Both the position numbers and the translations under genes were made by a program. A stretch of 64,000 nt of DNA from Paraburkholderia caledonica NBRC 102488. Its GTDB lineage: Bacteria > Pseudomonadota > Gammaproteobacteria > Burkholderiales > Burkholderiaceae. The stretch spans positions 160,558-224,557 of the forward strand of contig NZ_BAYE01000011.1 of assembly GCF_000685095.1 (NCBI RefSeq). The letters are read 5' to 3'. Shown here in pieces: positions 56,653-64,000 of the stretch. Within the stretch, counting starts at the first letter, position 1, and each line of letters opens with the position of its first letter. The notes beneath the pieces are model-generated. The model was given only the letters and a program-made list of their open reading frames with translations, made no database searches and was not told the origin of the DNA.

Positions 56653-57360
56653 GACTGGACTCTCCGTATTGGCCCTACGGTATCGAGCAGCAACGTCGCC
56701 TCTTCGCGGGAATGTGCTCGAACATGCCACATTACCCGCTCATCAGATCGACAGATGAGCGAACTCTTCGGTCAATCAGCAAAATGAGATCTAGTAGGCT
56801 ATTGGTCGGCTCACCTAATCGCACGAGAGCCATACTTGTTCGGCACCTTTGAGTACCATAGACTGGAAGATAGCCGGATGAAAGGATGCAACCTGTTTTT
56901 TTCAGAATTTTTTTCGAGCGAACTGGAAGTGTCGGAAAAAATGGCGCGGCTGGCGTTCAATAGCCTGTTAATAACATCGTTGCAAATCGACCAGGGAATT
57001 TGGAAGTACGGTATGGACACATTTTCGCCCTAAAGGCTCTTTGTGTCCGATTGTCACCCGTAGGTGAATGAAAACGACGAGGACTACCGGGGCACGGCTT
57101 CTCTGCTGCACCGCTTGCGTTCCGCTTCACGCTCACCTATGCAAGTTGCGATCAGGTTCGCTCATAGCGTACAGGCAGTCAGAATTCAAAGCGTTTTCGG
57201 CGTGGAATCGCGTCACGCGCTCTACTTCGGCGCGGTTATGCTAACTGCGGCCAAATAGCATAATTTCGCGCGCTGTCTAAAGCTGAGTCAGATAGCGATA
57301 ACTGCTTGAATGAGATGGAGTACGGCCAAGGTCAATCGGGGCGACATTGCAGTATGAACG
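56653..57360. other. AT-rich gap with no supported gene
   Basis: About 700 bases, distinctly lower in GC than the window. A 51-codon ORF (56878-57033, MKGCNLFFSEFF...) with GGAAGA upstream is possible but unrecognised. GGCTATTGGTCG at 56797 and CGGCCAAGGTCA near 57322 are weak relatives of the DosR-box-like motif. Confidence 0.4.
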
Positions 57361-57363
57361 GAT

Positions 57364-57565
57364 GGAATCTATTTTCTGTTCAAGTTCGGATACCTGACGT
57401 TTGACCACATCCCAACTCTATTTCTGAACGAGTACGCGTCTCGCGCGTCGTGCCGACCTTTAACGACACGACGCCGGATGCGCTACGTGGATCGCGGTCG
57501 CGGATTGACAACATGTCCTGGAGCGATCGAACCACCGTCGTCCAGTCATGCCGAAGCGCGACGAG
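57364..57565 (+). pseudogene. Decayed copy of the RRM gene
   Basis: Two blocks match the RRM gene at 38269: FKFGYLTFD (cf. IKYGFPSFD) and VVPTFNDTTPDALRGSRSRI...NMSWSDRTTVVQ (cf. VVVTFHDTSPDALRNLQSRI; quoted in parts of under 20). Near 57543 a single base is missing relative to the intact gene (CAGTCATG versus CAGGTCATG), which shifts the frame before the conserved MPKRDE end. The N-terminal third is not recognisable. It is a frameshifted relic. Confidence 0.65.
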
Positions 57566-57614
57566 GTTCAGATCGCCCAGACCCCCGATACTTTGCTATC
57601 ACATGCTTCAGGGC

Positions 57615-58202
57615 TTAAAGGTTGAGCCTCGTCACCTTCGCACCGTTAACCGAGGCGTCGGCCATCAGACCGACATTGGTGAGCACGAGGGCGACAACTT
57701 GCGAGCTTGCCGATGTCGTATCGATTGCGCCATTCGCACCTACCTTCACAACCGATACCGCAACATCACCCCCGGCCGACCAGCCAGACGAACTCTGAAA
57801 TTTGGCGAGCGCGTCGCTTGTCATGAACAGGAAAATGACAGCGGTGGATTGTGCCCCCGCCTGAAATCCAAATGACGCCGCCGCCGTGCTGTAATAGCCG
57901 GCCGTGCGGCCGCCCACACGCAATGCGCCTTCGCCATACTCGGCGCCCACGATGAAAGCAGCCTTCTTCACGTCTGGAAACACCAGAATCCCTTGTGCCT
58001 TCGACGCGAGTTCCTGCGAGCCTTTCACCGTTGAGAACAGCCGGCTCAATGTACCGTTCACACTCGCATCAATGGCCTGGCGCTTGGACGCGTCGGTCTC
58101 AGCGCTTTTGCCGCCGCCTGAAGTCGTGGTGCAACCGGCAACCGCCAGAGTGGAAGCAGCCATCGCAGCCGCAGTTCTTAACACGAAGTTCCGTCTGTCC
58201 AT
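57615..58202 (-). CDS. YSC84/SYLF-domain lipoprotein
   Basis: A 195-residue lipid-binding protein. A twin-Arg-like start (MDRRNFVLRTAAAMAAS) leads to a lipobox LAVAGC. The SYLF domain follows: AQGILVFPDVKKAAFIVGAE, GYYSTAAASFGFQAGAQS, SSSGWSAGGDVAVSVVKVG and the C-terminal NVGLMADASVNGAKVTRL. The bacterial role is unknown; eukaryotic SYLF domains bind phosphoinositides. It is a single gene; its upstream region is 58203-58543. Confidence 0.88.
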   Translation of the reverse strand: MDRRNFVLRTAAAMAASTLAVAGCTTTSGGGKSAETDASKRQAIDASVNGTLSRLFSTVKGSQELASKAQGILVFPDVKKAAFIVGAEYGEGALRVGGRTAGYYSTAAASFGFQAGAQSTAVIFLFMTSDALAKFQSSSGWSAGGDVAVSVVKVGANGAIDTTSASSQVVALVLTNVGLMADASVNGAKVTRLNL

Positions 58203-58543
58203 TGTTGGCCTCCGTTAGCGCTCCGGCCGAAGGACCGGTACGCGGGTAAACACATCGTTCTTAAATCGTTGCGGCAGCAATCACATCACTCGGTCGGCCG
58301 CAGTCACATGACGCAGTCAGATGAGTACTCAGGTAGTAACGTTAAGGGCTCGTCCCGGCTTGACCAGTTCTGTGATGTCATGGCGACGAGAGGAGGAACA
58401 AGACTCTCGTCTTACAGCTCGCCGCTATTTGCGGGCAAAGATAGACTTCCGGACACGGTTGCGTCACCCGTCCATGAAGCACTTCGCACCCAGCGGAATG
58501 ACACGCACGCTGTTTCGCTCACCGGCGGCATCCAATAACAGGT
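58203..58543. other. 340-base gap without a recognised gene
   Basis: It separates the SYLF gene and the small ORF at 58544, both on the minus strand. Repeated CAGTCA/GATGA words around 58300-58325 are visible; no palindrome of the window's common type was found. Confidence 0.35.
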
Positions 58544-58717
58544 TCACTTGACCGAATAACCGCGTCCTTCCATGCAGGCGCTCCAGGCGCGGTTGAAGGT
58601 ATCCATTGCGCCTTGCACCTGCGCCTGACGCGACAGCGCAAAAGCGGTGTTTCCTGTAAATATCCAAACAGCTCCCAAGACGTTCCGACGACGCATATGC
58701 TCGCGTGGTGAGTACAT
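58544..58717 (-). CDS. Possible secreted small protein (57 residues)
   Basis: A minus-strand ORF from the ATG at 58717 (or 58696) to a TGA. Starting at 58696 it reads MRRRNVLGAVWIFTGNTAFA, shaped like a signal peptide, then a soluble tail with AMDTFNRAWSACMEGRGYSV. This tail looks like genuine protein, similar in style to the C-termini of small Burkholderia envelope proteins, so it could also be the 3' relic of a longer gene. The start has no strong ribosome-binding site. A DosR-box-like site lies about 30 bases upstream of 58717. Confidence 0.4.
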   Translation of the reverse strand: MYSPREHMRRRNVLGAVWIFTGNTAFALSRQAQVQGAMDTFNRAWSACMEGRGYSVK

Positions 58718-58747
58718 GATTGCGCTGCGTATCTGTTGAGGACAATC

Positions 58748-58759
58748 GGACCAAGGTCG
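58748..58759. promoter_or_regulatory. DosR-box-like site
   Basis: GGACCAAGGTCG, preceded by GGACAATC as at 53811. It lies 30 bases upstream of the small ORF at 58717 (minus strand) and 240 bases before the ParD-like gene (plus strand). Confidence 0.45.
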
Positions 58760-59000
58760 TATGCGACCACCGCGGCCGATGTTGCATCGCGAACATAGGT
58801 GAGTGGGTGTGTGCGGTGATAATGATCTTCTGTCTCGCGATTCTGTCCTGAGACGCTCTCACGTGAATAAGCTCTTGAGCCGAGATTCCGGGGAGTCAAT
58901 CGAGCGGCGAATCACGCTCGTTGCTCGCCGCGGGTTGTTGAAGTGCCCAGCTCCAAAAGCGTAATATAAAATCATACCCCTCTATTTTCGCGAGTCGGCC

Positions 59001-59234
59001 ATGCCGAGCAAGCACGCGTTATGCGTTAGTCTGACGGAGCGACTGGCGTCGTTCATAAAGGCAGAAATTGCGGTGGGCCGCTACAGCACGGCAAGCGAGG
59101 TCGTCCGTGCCGGACTGCGGCTGCTGCAGGAGCAATCCATGCCGTCGCTGGGCAGTGATGCGGACGGTGCGCCCTCGATGCTCGAGGCTCGTCCCGATGG
59201 TCGCAAACGCGCGGCAATACGGGACAAACGATGA
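59001..59234 (+). CDS. ParD-like ribbon-helix-helix protein
   Basis: A 77-residue protein with a ParD/CopG-type N-terminal domain (ALCVSLTERLASFIKAEIA, GRYSTASEVVRAGLRLLQEQ). Normally such antitoxins precede a ParE/RelE toxin gene. Here no toxin follows; the stop overlaps the ATG of the CheB-CheR kinase (ATGA). The C-terminal half (DADGAPSMLEARPDGRKRAA) lacks a recognisable toxin-binding helix. It may be a DNA-binding autoregulator of the kinase gene. The start lacks a strong ribosome-binding site. Confidence 0.75.
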   Translation: MPSKHALCVSLTERLASFIKAEIAVGRYSTASEVVRAGLRLLQEQSMPSLGSDADGAPSMLEARPDGRKRAAIRDKR

Positions 59235-62200
59235 CGCGACCCACCACTTTTCCGATTGTCGGCGTAGGCGCGTCTGCTGGCGCCGTCGAGGCGCTTGAGG
59301 GCTTCTTCCGCGGCATGCCGCGAAACCCCGGCCTCGCGTGCGTGATCGTTACTCATCTGAGTCCCGATCGCGACAGCATGCTGCCGGAAATCGTCGCGCG
59401 TTTTACCGACATGCCGGTGCACGCCATTGCAGACGGCACGTCCATCGAACCGAACAATGTGTACCTGTTGCCCACCGACGCCGTCGTCAGTGTCAAGGAC
59501 CGCACCCTCCACGTGCAGTCCCAGGACAAGATCCGGCGCGAGCGCAAACCGATCGATGTTTTCTTCAGCACGCTCGCGGCCGACGTCGGCGAGCTTTCAG
59601 CCGGCGTGATTCTCTCGGGCGCCGATTCCGACGGCACACTGGGCATCAAGGCCATCAAAGAGCGCGGCGGGTTGACACTGGCGCAGGCCGACGACGGCTT
59701 TGGCCCGCATCATCCGGACATGCCGAGAAGCGCGATCGCAACGGGCCTCGTCGATTTCGCGGTGCCCGCCGAGGTAATGGGCCAGAAGCTCGCGAGCTTC
59801 GCCACGGGCGTCTTCATGCTCGACGGCTTTGCCGGGAAATCAGGAGCGCAAATCAATGCAAGCGAGTTCGACGAAGCGCGCACTGCGGTCTATGCAATCC
59901 TGCGCAGTCAGGTCGGCCATGACTTCAGCGGTTACAAGGTGAACATGTTTGTGCGCCGCGTGCAGCGGCGCATGCAGGTCCTTGAAATCCTCACGCCCGA
60001 GGCATACGTTGCGCGACTGTCGAAAGATCCGGAAGAAGTCGCCGCTCTGTTTCGGGACCTGCTGATCAACATGACCAGTTTCTTTCGCGACGCGCAGGCG
60101 TTCGAAGCGCTCGCGGAGATCGCGATTCCCCAGTTGCTGGAGGGACGCGGTGCCGGCGACACAATTCGCGTGTGGGTGCCCGGCTGCGCGACCGGTGAAG
60201 AAGTCTATTCGATTGCCATGCTGCTGCGCGAGCAAATGGATGGCCGCCAGCCGACACCGCGCGTACAGATTTTCGCCACCGACATCGACGACGGCGCGCT
60301 CGCCGTCGCACGCGCGGCACGCTACCCGCTAGCGATGCTCGACGGTGTATCCGAGGAACGGCGCGAGCGCTTCTTCATTCAGGACGGCAGCAGCTATGTG
60401 CTCACGAAGGAAGTGCGCGACTTCTGCATCTTCTCGCCGCACAGTGTGGTCCGCGACCCGCCTTTTTCGCGCATCGACCTGGTCTCCTGTCGCAACCTGC
60501 TGATTTACTTCGGTACGGAAATCCAGAATCAGGCGATCCCGACGTTTCACTATGCGCTGCGACCGGACGGGTATCTCTTCCTAGGTACATCGGAGAACGT
60601 CAGCCAGTTCGACGAACTGTTTTTGCCCGTCGAGAAGAAGCACCGCATCTTCCGGCGGAGAGCCGATGTCTCACCCCAGATCCGTGTGCCACTTTCGGTC
60701 TCTTCGTTGAAGATCGGGCAACCCGGAGGACTAACGCCGAGCCGCCCTGCTCTCGGCGGCGCTGCGCTGCGGCATGTCGTGGATAACCATATGCTGGAGC
60801 GCTTCACACCGCCGCATGTGCTCGTCACGCGCGACGGCGATGTCGTCTATTACTCCGGCCGCACCGGCAAGTACCTGGAGGCCGCGCCCGGCGTGCCGAC
60901 GCGCCAACTGTTCGCGCTCGCACGCAAGGGACTCAGCCTCGATCTGCGGTCGGTGTTTCGCGAAGCGGTCGAGTCGGGCCGCACGGTCACGCGCGAAGGC
61001 GTCGTCGTGGAGGGCGAAGACGGCCGTGTGCAGCTCATCAGCCTGACAGTGGAACCGCTGACCGGTCAGCCGCAGGGCGAGCATATGTATCTCGTCATCT
61101 TCGAGGATGAAGGTCCGCTAGCGGCCCGCGAGGAAGCGCTTGCGCGCGCGGAGTCGATGCACGACGGCACGGCGGCGCAGATCGAAAAGGAGTTGCGCGA
61201 GACTCGCGAGCGTTTGCAGTCCATGATCGAAGAGTACGAGACGGCACTGGAGGAATTGAAGTCCTCCAATGAGGAACTAGTCTCGGTCAACGAAGAACTG
61301 CAGTCGTCGAATGAAGAGCTGGAGGCGTCGAAGGAAGAACTCGTTTCGCTCAACGAGGAACTGCAAACCGTCAATATGGAATTGAGCGGCAAGATCGACG
61401 CGCTCGACCGCTCGAACAGCGACTTGCGAAACCTGTTCGAGAGCACGTCGGTGGCAACGGTGTTTCTCGACCGCAACCTGGTCATCCGTTCGTTCACGCC
61501 GGCAATGGACAGCATCTTCCATATCCGTGCTATCGACCGCGGCCGTCCCATCACGGAACTCGTCAGCCGGCTTGAGTTGCACGGGCTCGAGCACGATATC
61601 GAGACCGTCTTCAAAACGAACCAGCCGCGGGAGCGCCACGTCAGCGGCCGGGATGGGCTCGCGCATTTCCTGGTGCGCCTTGCGCCGTACCGCAACGGCG
61701 ACAGGCAGATCGACGGTGTGGTGATTGCTTTTGTCGACGTCACGGACATGGTCCATGCCGAAGACAGGCAGAAAGTGCTGATCGGCGAGTTGCAGCATCG
61801 CACCCGCAATCTGCTGGCGGTGATCCAGTCCATTGCTGAACAGACGCTCACCGCCGATCAAAAGCTGGAAACGTTCACGAGCCGCCTCGCGGCGCTGGGA
61901 CGCCTGCAGGGATTGATCGGGGAAGCGGACGGCAATCTGGTCAACCTGAGCGATATCGTGCGGCTCGAGTTCGATGCGCTCGGCGTCGCAGACGGCGAGC
62001 GGGTCAAGATTAGTGGCCCGGTCGTGCCGCTCGGATTCCGGAACATACAGATCATCGCGCTCGTCCTGCACGAGCTGGCGACCAATGCGCTCAAATATGG
62101 CGCGCTGAAGGAGGAGCAGGCACGACTCGACGTGCGCTGGCGCGTGGAGGCGGGCGCCGCCCGGCCTGCATTGCTCGTGTTCGAGTGGGTGGAAAGCGGG

Positions 62201-62407
62201 GTTCGCGCCAGACCGGATAGCGGCCGGACCGGCTTCGGCCGGCAACTCATCGAGAAGGCGCTGAAGTTCACGCTTCAGGCACGCACCGAACTCACCTTCA
62301 CCGCAGACGGCATCTCGTGTCACATCGAGATACCGTTACCTGCAGCTGGTTTGCCGGGCGGCGACGCGTCGAAAGCCACACCATCGCAGCAATCGCGAAC
62401 GCGTTGA
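59231..62407 (+). CDS. CheB-CheR-PAS-HWE histidine kinase fusion
   Basis: A 1058-residue multidomain signalling protein without transmembrane segments. CheB methylesterase-like (1-190): Ser15 in GASAG, His42 in THLSPDRD, Asp134 in SGADSDGTLG. CheR methyltransferase (about 215-480): FRDLLINMTSFFRD, SAM site VWVPGCATGEEVYSIAM and NLLIYFG. A long coiled coil follows (about 640-730, repeats of SSNEEL/LNEELQ), then a PAS domain and a HWE kinase core: H-box ELQHRTRNLLAV, LHELATNALKYGAL and the FEWVES motif. No receiver domain is attached and no chemoreceptor lies nearby. It is translationally coupled to the ParD-like gene. Confidence 0.93.
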   Translation: MTRPTTFPIVGVGASAGAVEALEGFFRGMPRNPGLACVIVTHLSPDRDSMLPEIVARFTDMPVHAIADGTSIEPNNVYLLPTDAVVSVKDRTLHVQSQDKIRRERKPIDVFFSTLAADVGELSAGVILSGADSDGTLGIKAIKERGGLTLAQADDGFGPHHPDMPRSAIATGLVDFAVPAEVMGQKLASFATGVFMLDGFAGKSGAQINASEFDEARTAVYAILRSQVGHDFSGYKVNMFVRRVQRRMQVLEILTPEAYVARLSKDPEEVAALFRDLLINMTSFFRDAQAFEALAEIAIPQLLEGRGAGDTIRVWVPGCATGEEVYSIAMLLREQMDGRQPTPRVQIFATDIDDGALAVARAARYPLAMLDGVSEERRERFFIQDGSSYVLTKEVRDFCIFSPHSVVRDPPFSRIDLVSCRNLLIYFGTEIQNQAIPTFHYALRPDGYLFLGTSENVSQFDELFLPVEKKHRIFRRRADVSPQIRVPLSVSSLKIGQPGGLTPSRPALGGAALRHVVDNHMLERFTPPHVLVTRDGDVVYYSGRTGKYLEAAPGVPTRQLFALARKGLSLDLRSVFREAVESGRTVTREGVVVEGEDGRVQLISLTVEPLTGQPQGEHMYLVIFEDEGPLAAREEALARAESMHDGTAAQIEKELRETRERLQSMIEEYETALEELKSSNEELVSVNEELQSSNEELEASKEELVSLNEELQTVNMELSGKIDALDRSNSDLRNLFESTSVATVFLDRNLVIRSFTPAMDSIFHIRAIDRGRPITELVSRLELHGLEHDIETVFKTNQPRERHVSGRDGLAHFLVRLAPYRNGDRQIDGVVIAFVDVTDMVHAEDRQKVLIGELQHRTRNLLAVIQSIAEQTLTADQKLETFTSRLAALGRLQGLIGEADGNLVNLSDIVRLEFDALGVADGERVKISGPVVPLGFRNIQIIALVLHELATNALKYGALKEEQARLDVRWRVEAGAARPALLVFEWVESGVRARPDSGRTGFGRQLIEKALKFTLQARTELTFTADGISCHIEIPLPAAGLPGGDASKATPSQQSRTR

Positions 62408-62443
62408 ACGGTCAACGCATCATGGTGGTGAAGGACGACTGCC

Positions 62444-63340
62444 TCACGTAACCGACGACGCCAAGGCAAACGCCTTCTGCAGGAAGTTCGCTGTCTTTGC
62501 GGGCGCGGCTTCGATGCGCGAGGCCAGCACGAGCCGGATCGAGATGGCGTTGCCGAGCACGTCGGTATAAGCGACGCCTTCCACCTGTATCTGACATACC
62601 GAAGCCGGCACCAGTGAGACGCCGAACTCAGCAGCGACGAGATTCACCACCGACGACAGCTGCGGCGCCTGCTGTCCCGCGATCGGCTCGAACCCGACTT
62701 CCCTGCATGCTCCGACAATGACGTCATGCAGCGTAGGGCTCGCCTCGCGCGGAAGCATCACGAACGGATCTTCGGCTAATGCGGACAGCGCGATCTTGCG
62801 TTTCTTCGCGAGGCGATGCGTTGCCGGCAATACGACCCGCATCGGCTCGATCGCGATGTGATGGAACTGCACGCCCGCTGGCGACTGACTGCCGAGACGC
62901 ACGAAAGCGACGTCCACACGGCCGTCGCCGAGATAGGCGAGCAGTTGTGCGGTGTTGCCTTCGGCAAGCGTGAGGGTGACGTTCGGATAGTCCTGCCGAT
63001 AGTCGCGAATCAGCTTGGATACGACAGGATTGAACGCTGCGGACCCCGTAAAGCCGATGTTGAGCTGCCCGATTTCGCCACGGCCCGCGCTCTGCGCCTT
63101 TTCGACCGCGAGCCGCGTGTCGTACAGGATGCGCTTGGCGTCGGCGGCAAAGGCCTCGCCGGCCTCCGTTAATACGACGCCGTGACCGGTGCGCCGAAAC
63201 AGCCGCACGCCCATTTCGTCTTCTAGCGCGTGGATCTGCTGGCTGAGCGGCGGCTGCCCGATGCCAAGTCTTTCGGCCGCGCGAGTGACGTTGCGCTCTT
63301 CGGCGACAGCGAGAAAGTAGCGAATATGACGCAATTCCAT
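62444..63340 (-). CDS. LysR-family regulator (CatM/BenM-like class)
   Basis: A 298-residue LTTR. HTH: MELRHIRYFLAVAEERNVTR, AERLGIGQPPLSQQIHALE, VRLFRRTGHGVVLTEAG. The effector domain is typical (LNIGFTGSAAFNPVVSKLIR). The start resembles regulators of aromatic or organic-acid pathways. It diverges from sdhC. In many Burkholderia a GntR gene occupies the position next to sdhCDAB, so its control of sdh is only a guess. Its promoter contains nested palindromes directly upstream of the start. Confidence 0.87.
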   Translation of the reverse strand: MELRHIRYFLAVAEERNVTRAAERLGIGQPPLSQQIHALEDEMGVRLFRRTGHGVVLTEAGEAFAADAKRILYDTRLAVEKAQSAGRGEIGQLNIGFTGSAAFNPVVSKLIRDYRQDYPNVTLTLAEGNTAQLLAYLGDGRVDVAFVRLGSQSPAGVQFHHIAIEPMRVVLPATHRLAKKRKIALSALAEDPFVMLPREASPTLHDVIVGACREVGFEPIAGQQAPQLSSVVNLVAAEFGVSLVPASVCQIQVEGVAYTDVLGNAISIRLVLASRIEAAPAKTANFLQKAFALASSVT

Positions 63341-63397
63341 CTGATATCTGAAAAAGCTATTTCAGTAAGACGAGATAGATATTGGACAGTATATCAG
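63341..63397. promoter_or_regulatory. Nested palindromes between the LysR gene and sdhC
   Basis: CTGAAA-N6-TTTCAG (63348-63365) lies inside outer arms CTGATAT (63341-63347) and ATATCAG (63391-63397). This AT-rich block abuts the LysR start and lies 160-210 bases upstream of sdhC, suiting an autoregulated LTTR operator. Confidence 0.5.
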
Positions 63398-63554
63398 CGG
63401 TGCGACAAAATATCGCCATCGCGCGGTCCGTCCTAATCTTCCCGCAATACAAAGCCGTTCGACCAAAGGATGAGGTGGGACGATTCGCGCCTATACCGGA
63501 GCGAGCGGCGGTGTGCGCCGTTGTGTTTATCTAAAGAGGCAAAGGGGGTCTAGC

Positions 63555-63968
63555 ATGGCTGAAGCCGTAAAAAAACCGAGGCCGGAATTCCGGAACATCG
63601 GTATCGGGCAGATATTGACGGCGTATCGCCTGCCGCTTGCGGGGCGCGTGTCGATTCTTCATCGCTTGAGCGGTGGTCTGCTGTTTGTTTTCCTTCCGTT
63701 CCTGCTGTACCTCTTCGACCAGAGCCTGACCTCCGAACTGAGCTTCGAGGTCTTCAAGGGCTTTCTCTCCAACATCATCGTCAAGCTCATCACGCTGGTG
63801 CTCGCCTGGGCGTTCCTGTTTCACTTCTGCGCCGGCATCCGTCACCTCGTGATGGACACGCACCGCGCGGTCAACAAGGAAGGCGGCAGGCAGACCTCCA
63901 TCGTCGTGTTCGTCGTGTCCTCGCTTCTCACGATCGCCTTCGCGGCGAAACTCTTCGGAGCATTCTAA
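63555..63968 (+). CDS. sdhC: Succinate dehydrogenase cytochrome b556 subunit
   Basis: A 137-residue membrane anchor of complex II. It has three hydrophobic helices (LLFVFLPFLLYLFDQ, LITLVLAWAFLFHFC, IVVFVVSSLLTIAFA) and the haem-ligand region HFCAGIRHLVMD. The beginning RPEFRNIGIGQILTAYRLPL is typical of Betaproteobacteria. The ATG at 63555 has AAAGGGGG upstream; the open frame from 63513 adds 14 residues without support. It is followed after three bases by sdhD. Confidence 0.93.
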   Translation: MAEAVKKPRPEFRNIGIGQILTAYRLPLAGRVSILHRLSGGLLFVFLPFLLYLFDQSLTSELSFEVFKGFLSNIIVKLITLVLAWAFLFHFCAGIRHLVMDTHRAVNKEGGRQTSIVVFVVSSLLTIAFAAKLFGAF

Positions 63969-63971
63969 AAA

Positions 63972-64000
63972 ATGGCAGCCCCTAACCGAATCGGTCCAAA
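63972..64000 (+). CDS. sdhD: Succinate dehydrogenase membrane anchor, 5' end only
   Basis: The ATG at 63972 begins MAAPNRIGP, matching the start of Burkholderiaceae SdhD. The window ends after 29 bases, so nothing more can be said. Confidence 0.75.

Noticed and set aside
56797..56808. GGCTATTGGTCG as a DosR-box-like site upstream of the kinase
   Set aside because: Three mismatches to the best copies and one arm is lost; too weak to list as a site.
57322..57335. CGGCCAAGGTCA as a further palindrome copy
   Set aside because: Only the right half fits; arms do not pair.
59001..59234. A complete ParDE toxin-antitoxin system
   Set aside because: Only a ParD-like gene is present; the following gene is a CheB-CheR kinase and no ParE/RelE frame was seen on either strand nearby.

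Overview
The window is GC-rich bacterial DNA, almost fully coding, with Burkholderiaceae-type genes: an OmpC-like porin ending in Phe, an sdhC-sdhD junction whose SdhD begins MAAPNRIGP, a PtsA-type EIIA-HPr-EI fusion next to NagE, and DUF3300/DUF2950 envelope proteins. A Paraburkholderia or Caballeronia replicon is the best guess. This is inferred from protein families; there is no rRNA gene to confirm it. I saw no rRNA, tRNA, insertion sequence, prophage or CRISPR array.

Layout. 0-1.5 kb: the 3' end of a DapA-like aldolase gene and a LacI regulator. 1.5-7.9 kb: a four-gene minus-strand operon that reads as lysine/pipecolate breakdown (2-oxoadipate metalloenzyme of the DUF1338/HglS family, ALDH7 piperideine-6-carboxylate dehydrogenase, FAD amine oxidase, 2-aminoadipate-type aminotransferase) with a divergent LysR regulator. 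8-10 kb: small membrane, RcnB-like and hypothetical proteins. 10.5-14.8 kb: a sigma-54 activator with a C-terminal TPR-like half, translationally coupled to a DUF917 protein and an Asp/Glu/hydantoin racemase. 14.8-15.7 kb: a gene-poor stretch with an excellent sigma-54 promoter at 15100. 15.9-20 kb: MFS transporter, small stress-type proteins (CsbD, VOC) and DUF2950. 20-23 kb: D-lactate dehydrogenase with an AspT-like transporter. 23-27.6 kb: a GlcNAc-type PTS. 27.8-34.9 kb: phosphoketolase, glycogen phosphorylase and glycogen debranching enzyme in one operon. 35-39 kb: lipoprotein, DUF3300, RRM protein and BON protein. 39-49 kb: a catabolic cluster (porin, acyl-CoA ligase, DsbA-like protein, hydrolase, TauD oxygenase, quinone oxidoreductase, MFS, AraC regulator, BKACE enzyme). 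49.7-58.7 kb: AI-2E family permease, a second DUF3300, a decayed pqiBC end, a lone receiver, a FixL/FixJ-like pair, a decayed RRM copy and a SYLF lipoprotein. 59-62.4 kb: a ParD-like protein coupled to a giant CheB-CheR-PAS-HWE kinase. 62.4-64 kb: LysR regulator and the start of sdhCDAB.

The most striking pattern lies outside the genes. A short palindrome of the form GGAC-N4-GTCC/T, close to the core of the mycobacterial DosR/DevR box, recurs between genes at 9037, 35262, 37999, 51359, 53820, 54356 and 58748, with weaker copies at 23014, 35204 and 9531. Its neighbours fit a low-oxygen or starvation programme: phosphoketolase and glycogen use, D-lactate dehydrogenase, envelope proteins of unknown role, and the two-component genes themselves. 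I infer that much of 35-59 kb, plus scattered promoters elsewhere, forms one regulon, possibly under the FixJ-like regulator at 54536-55195.
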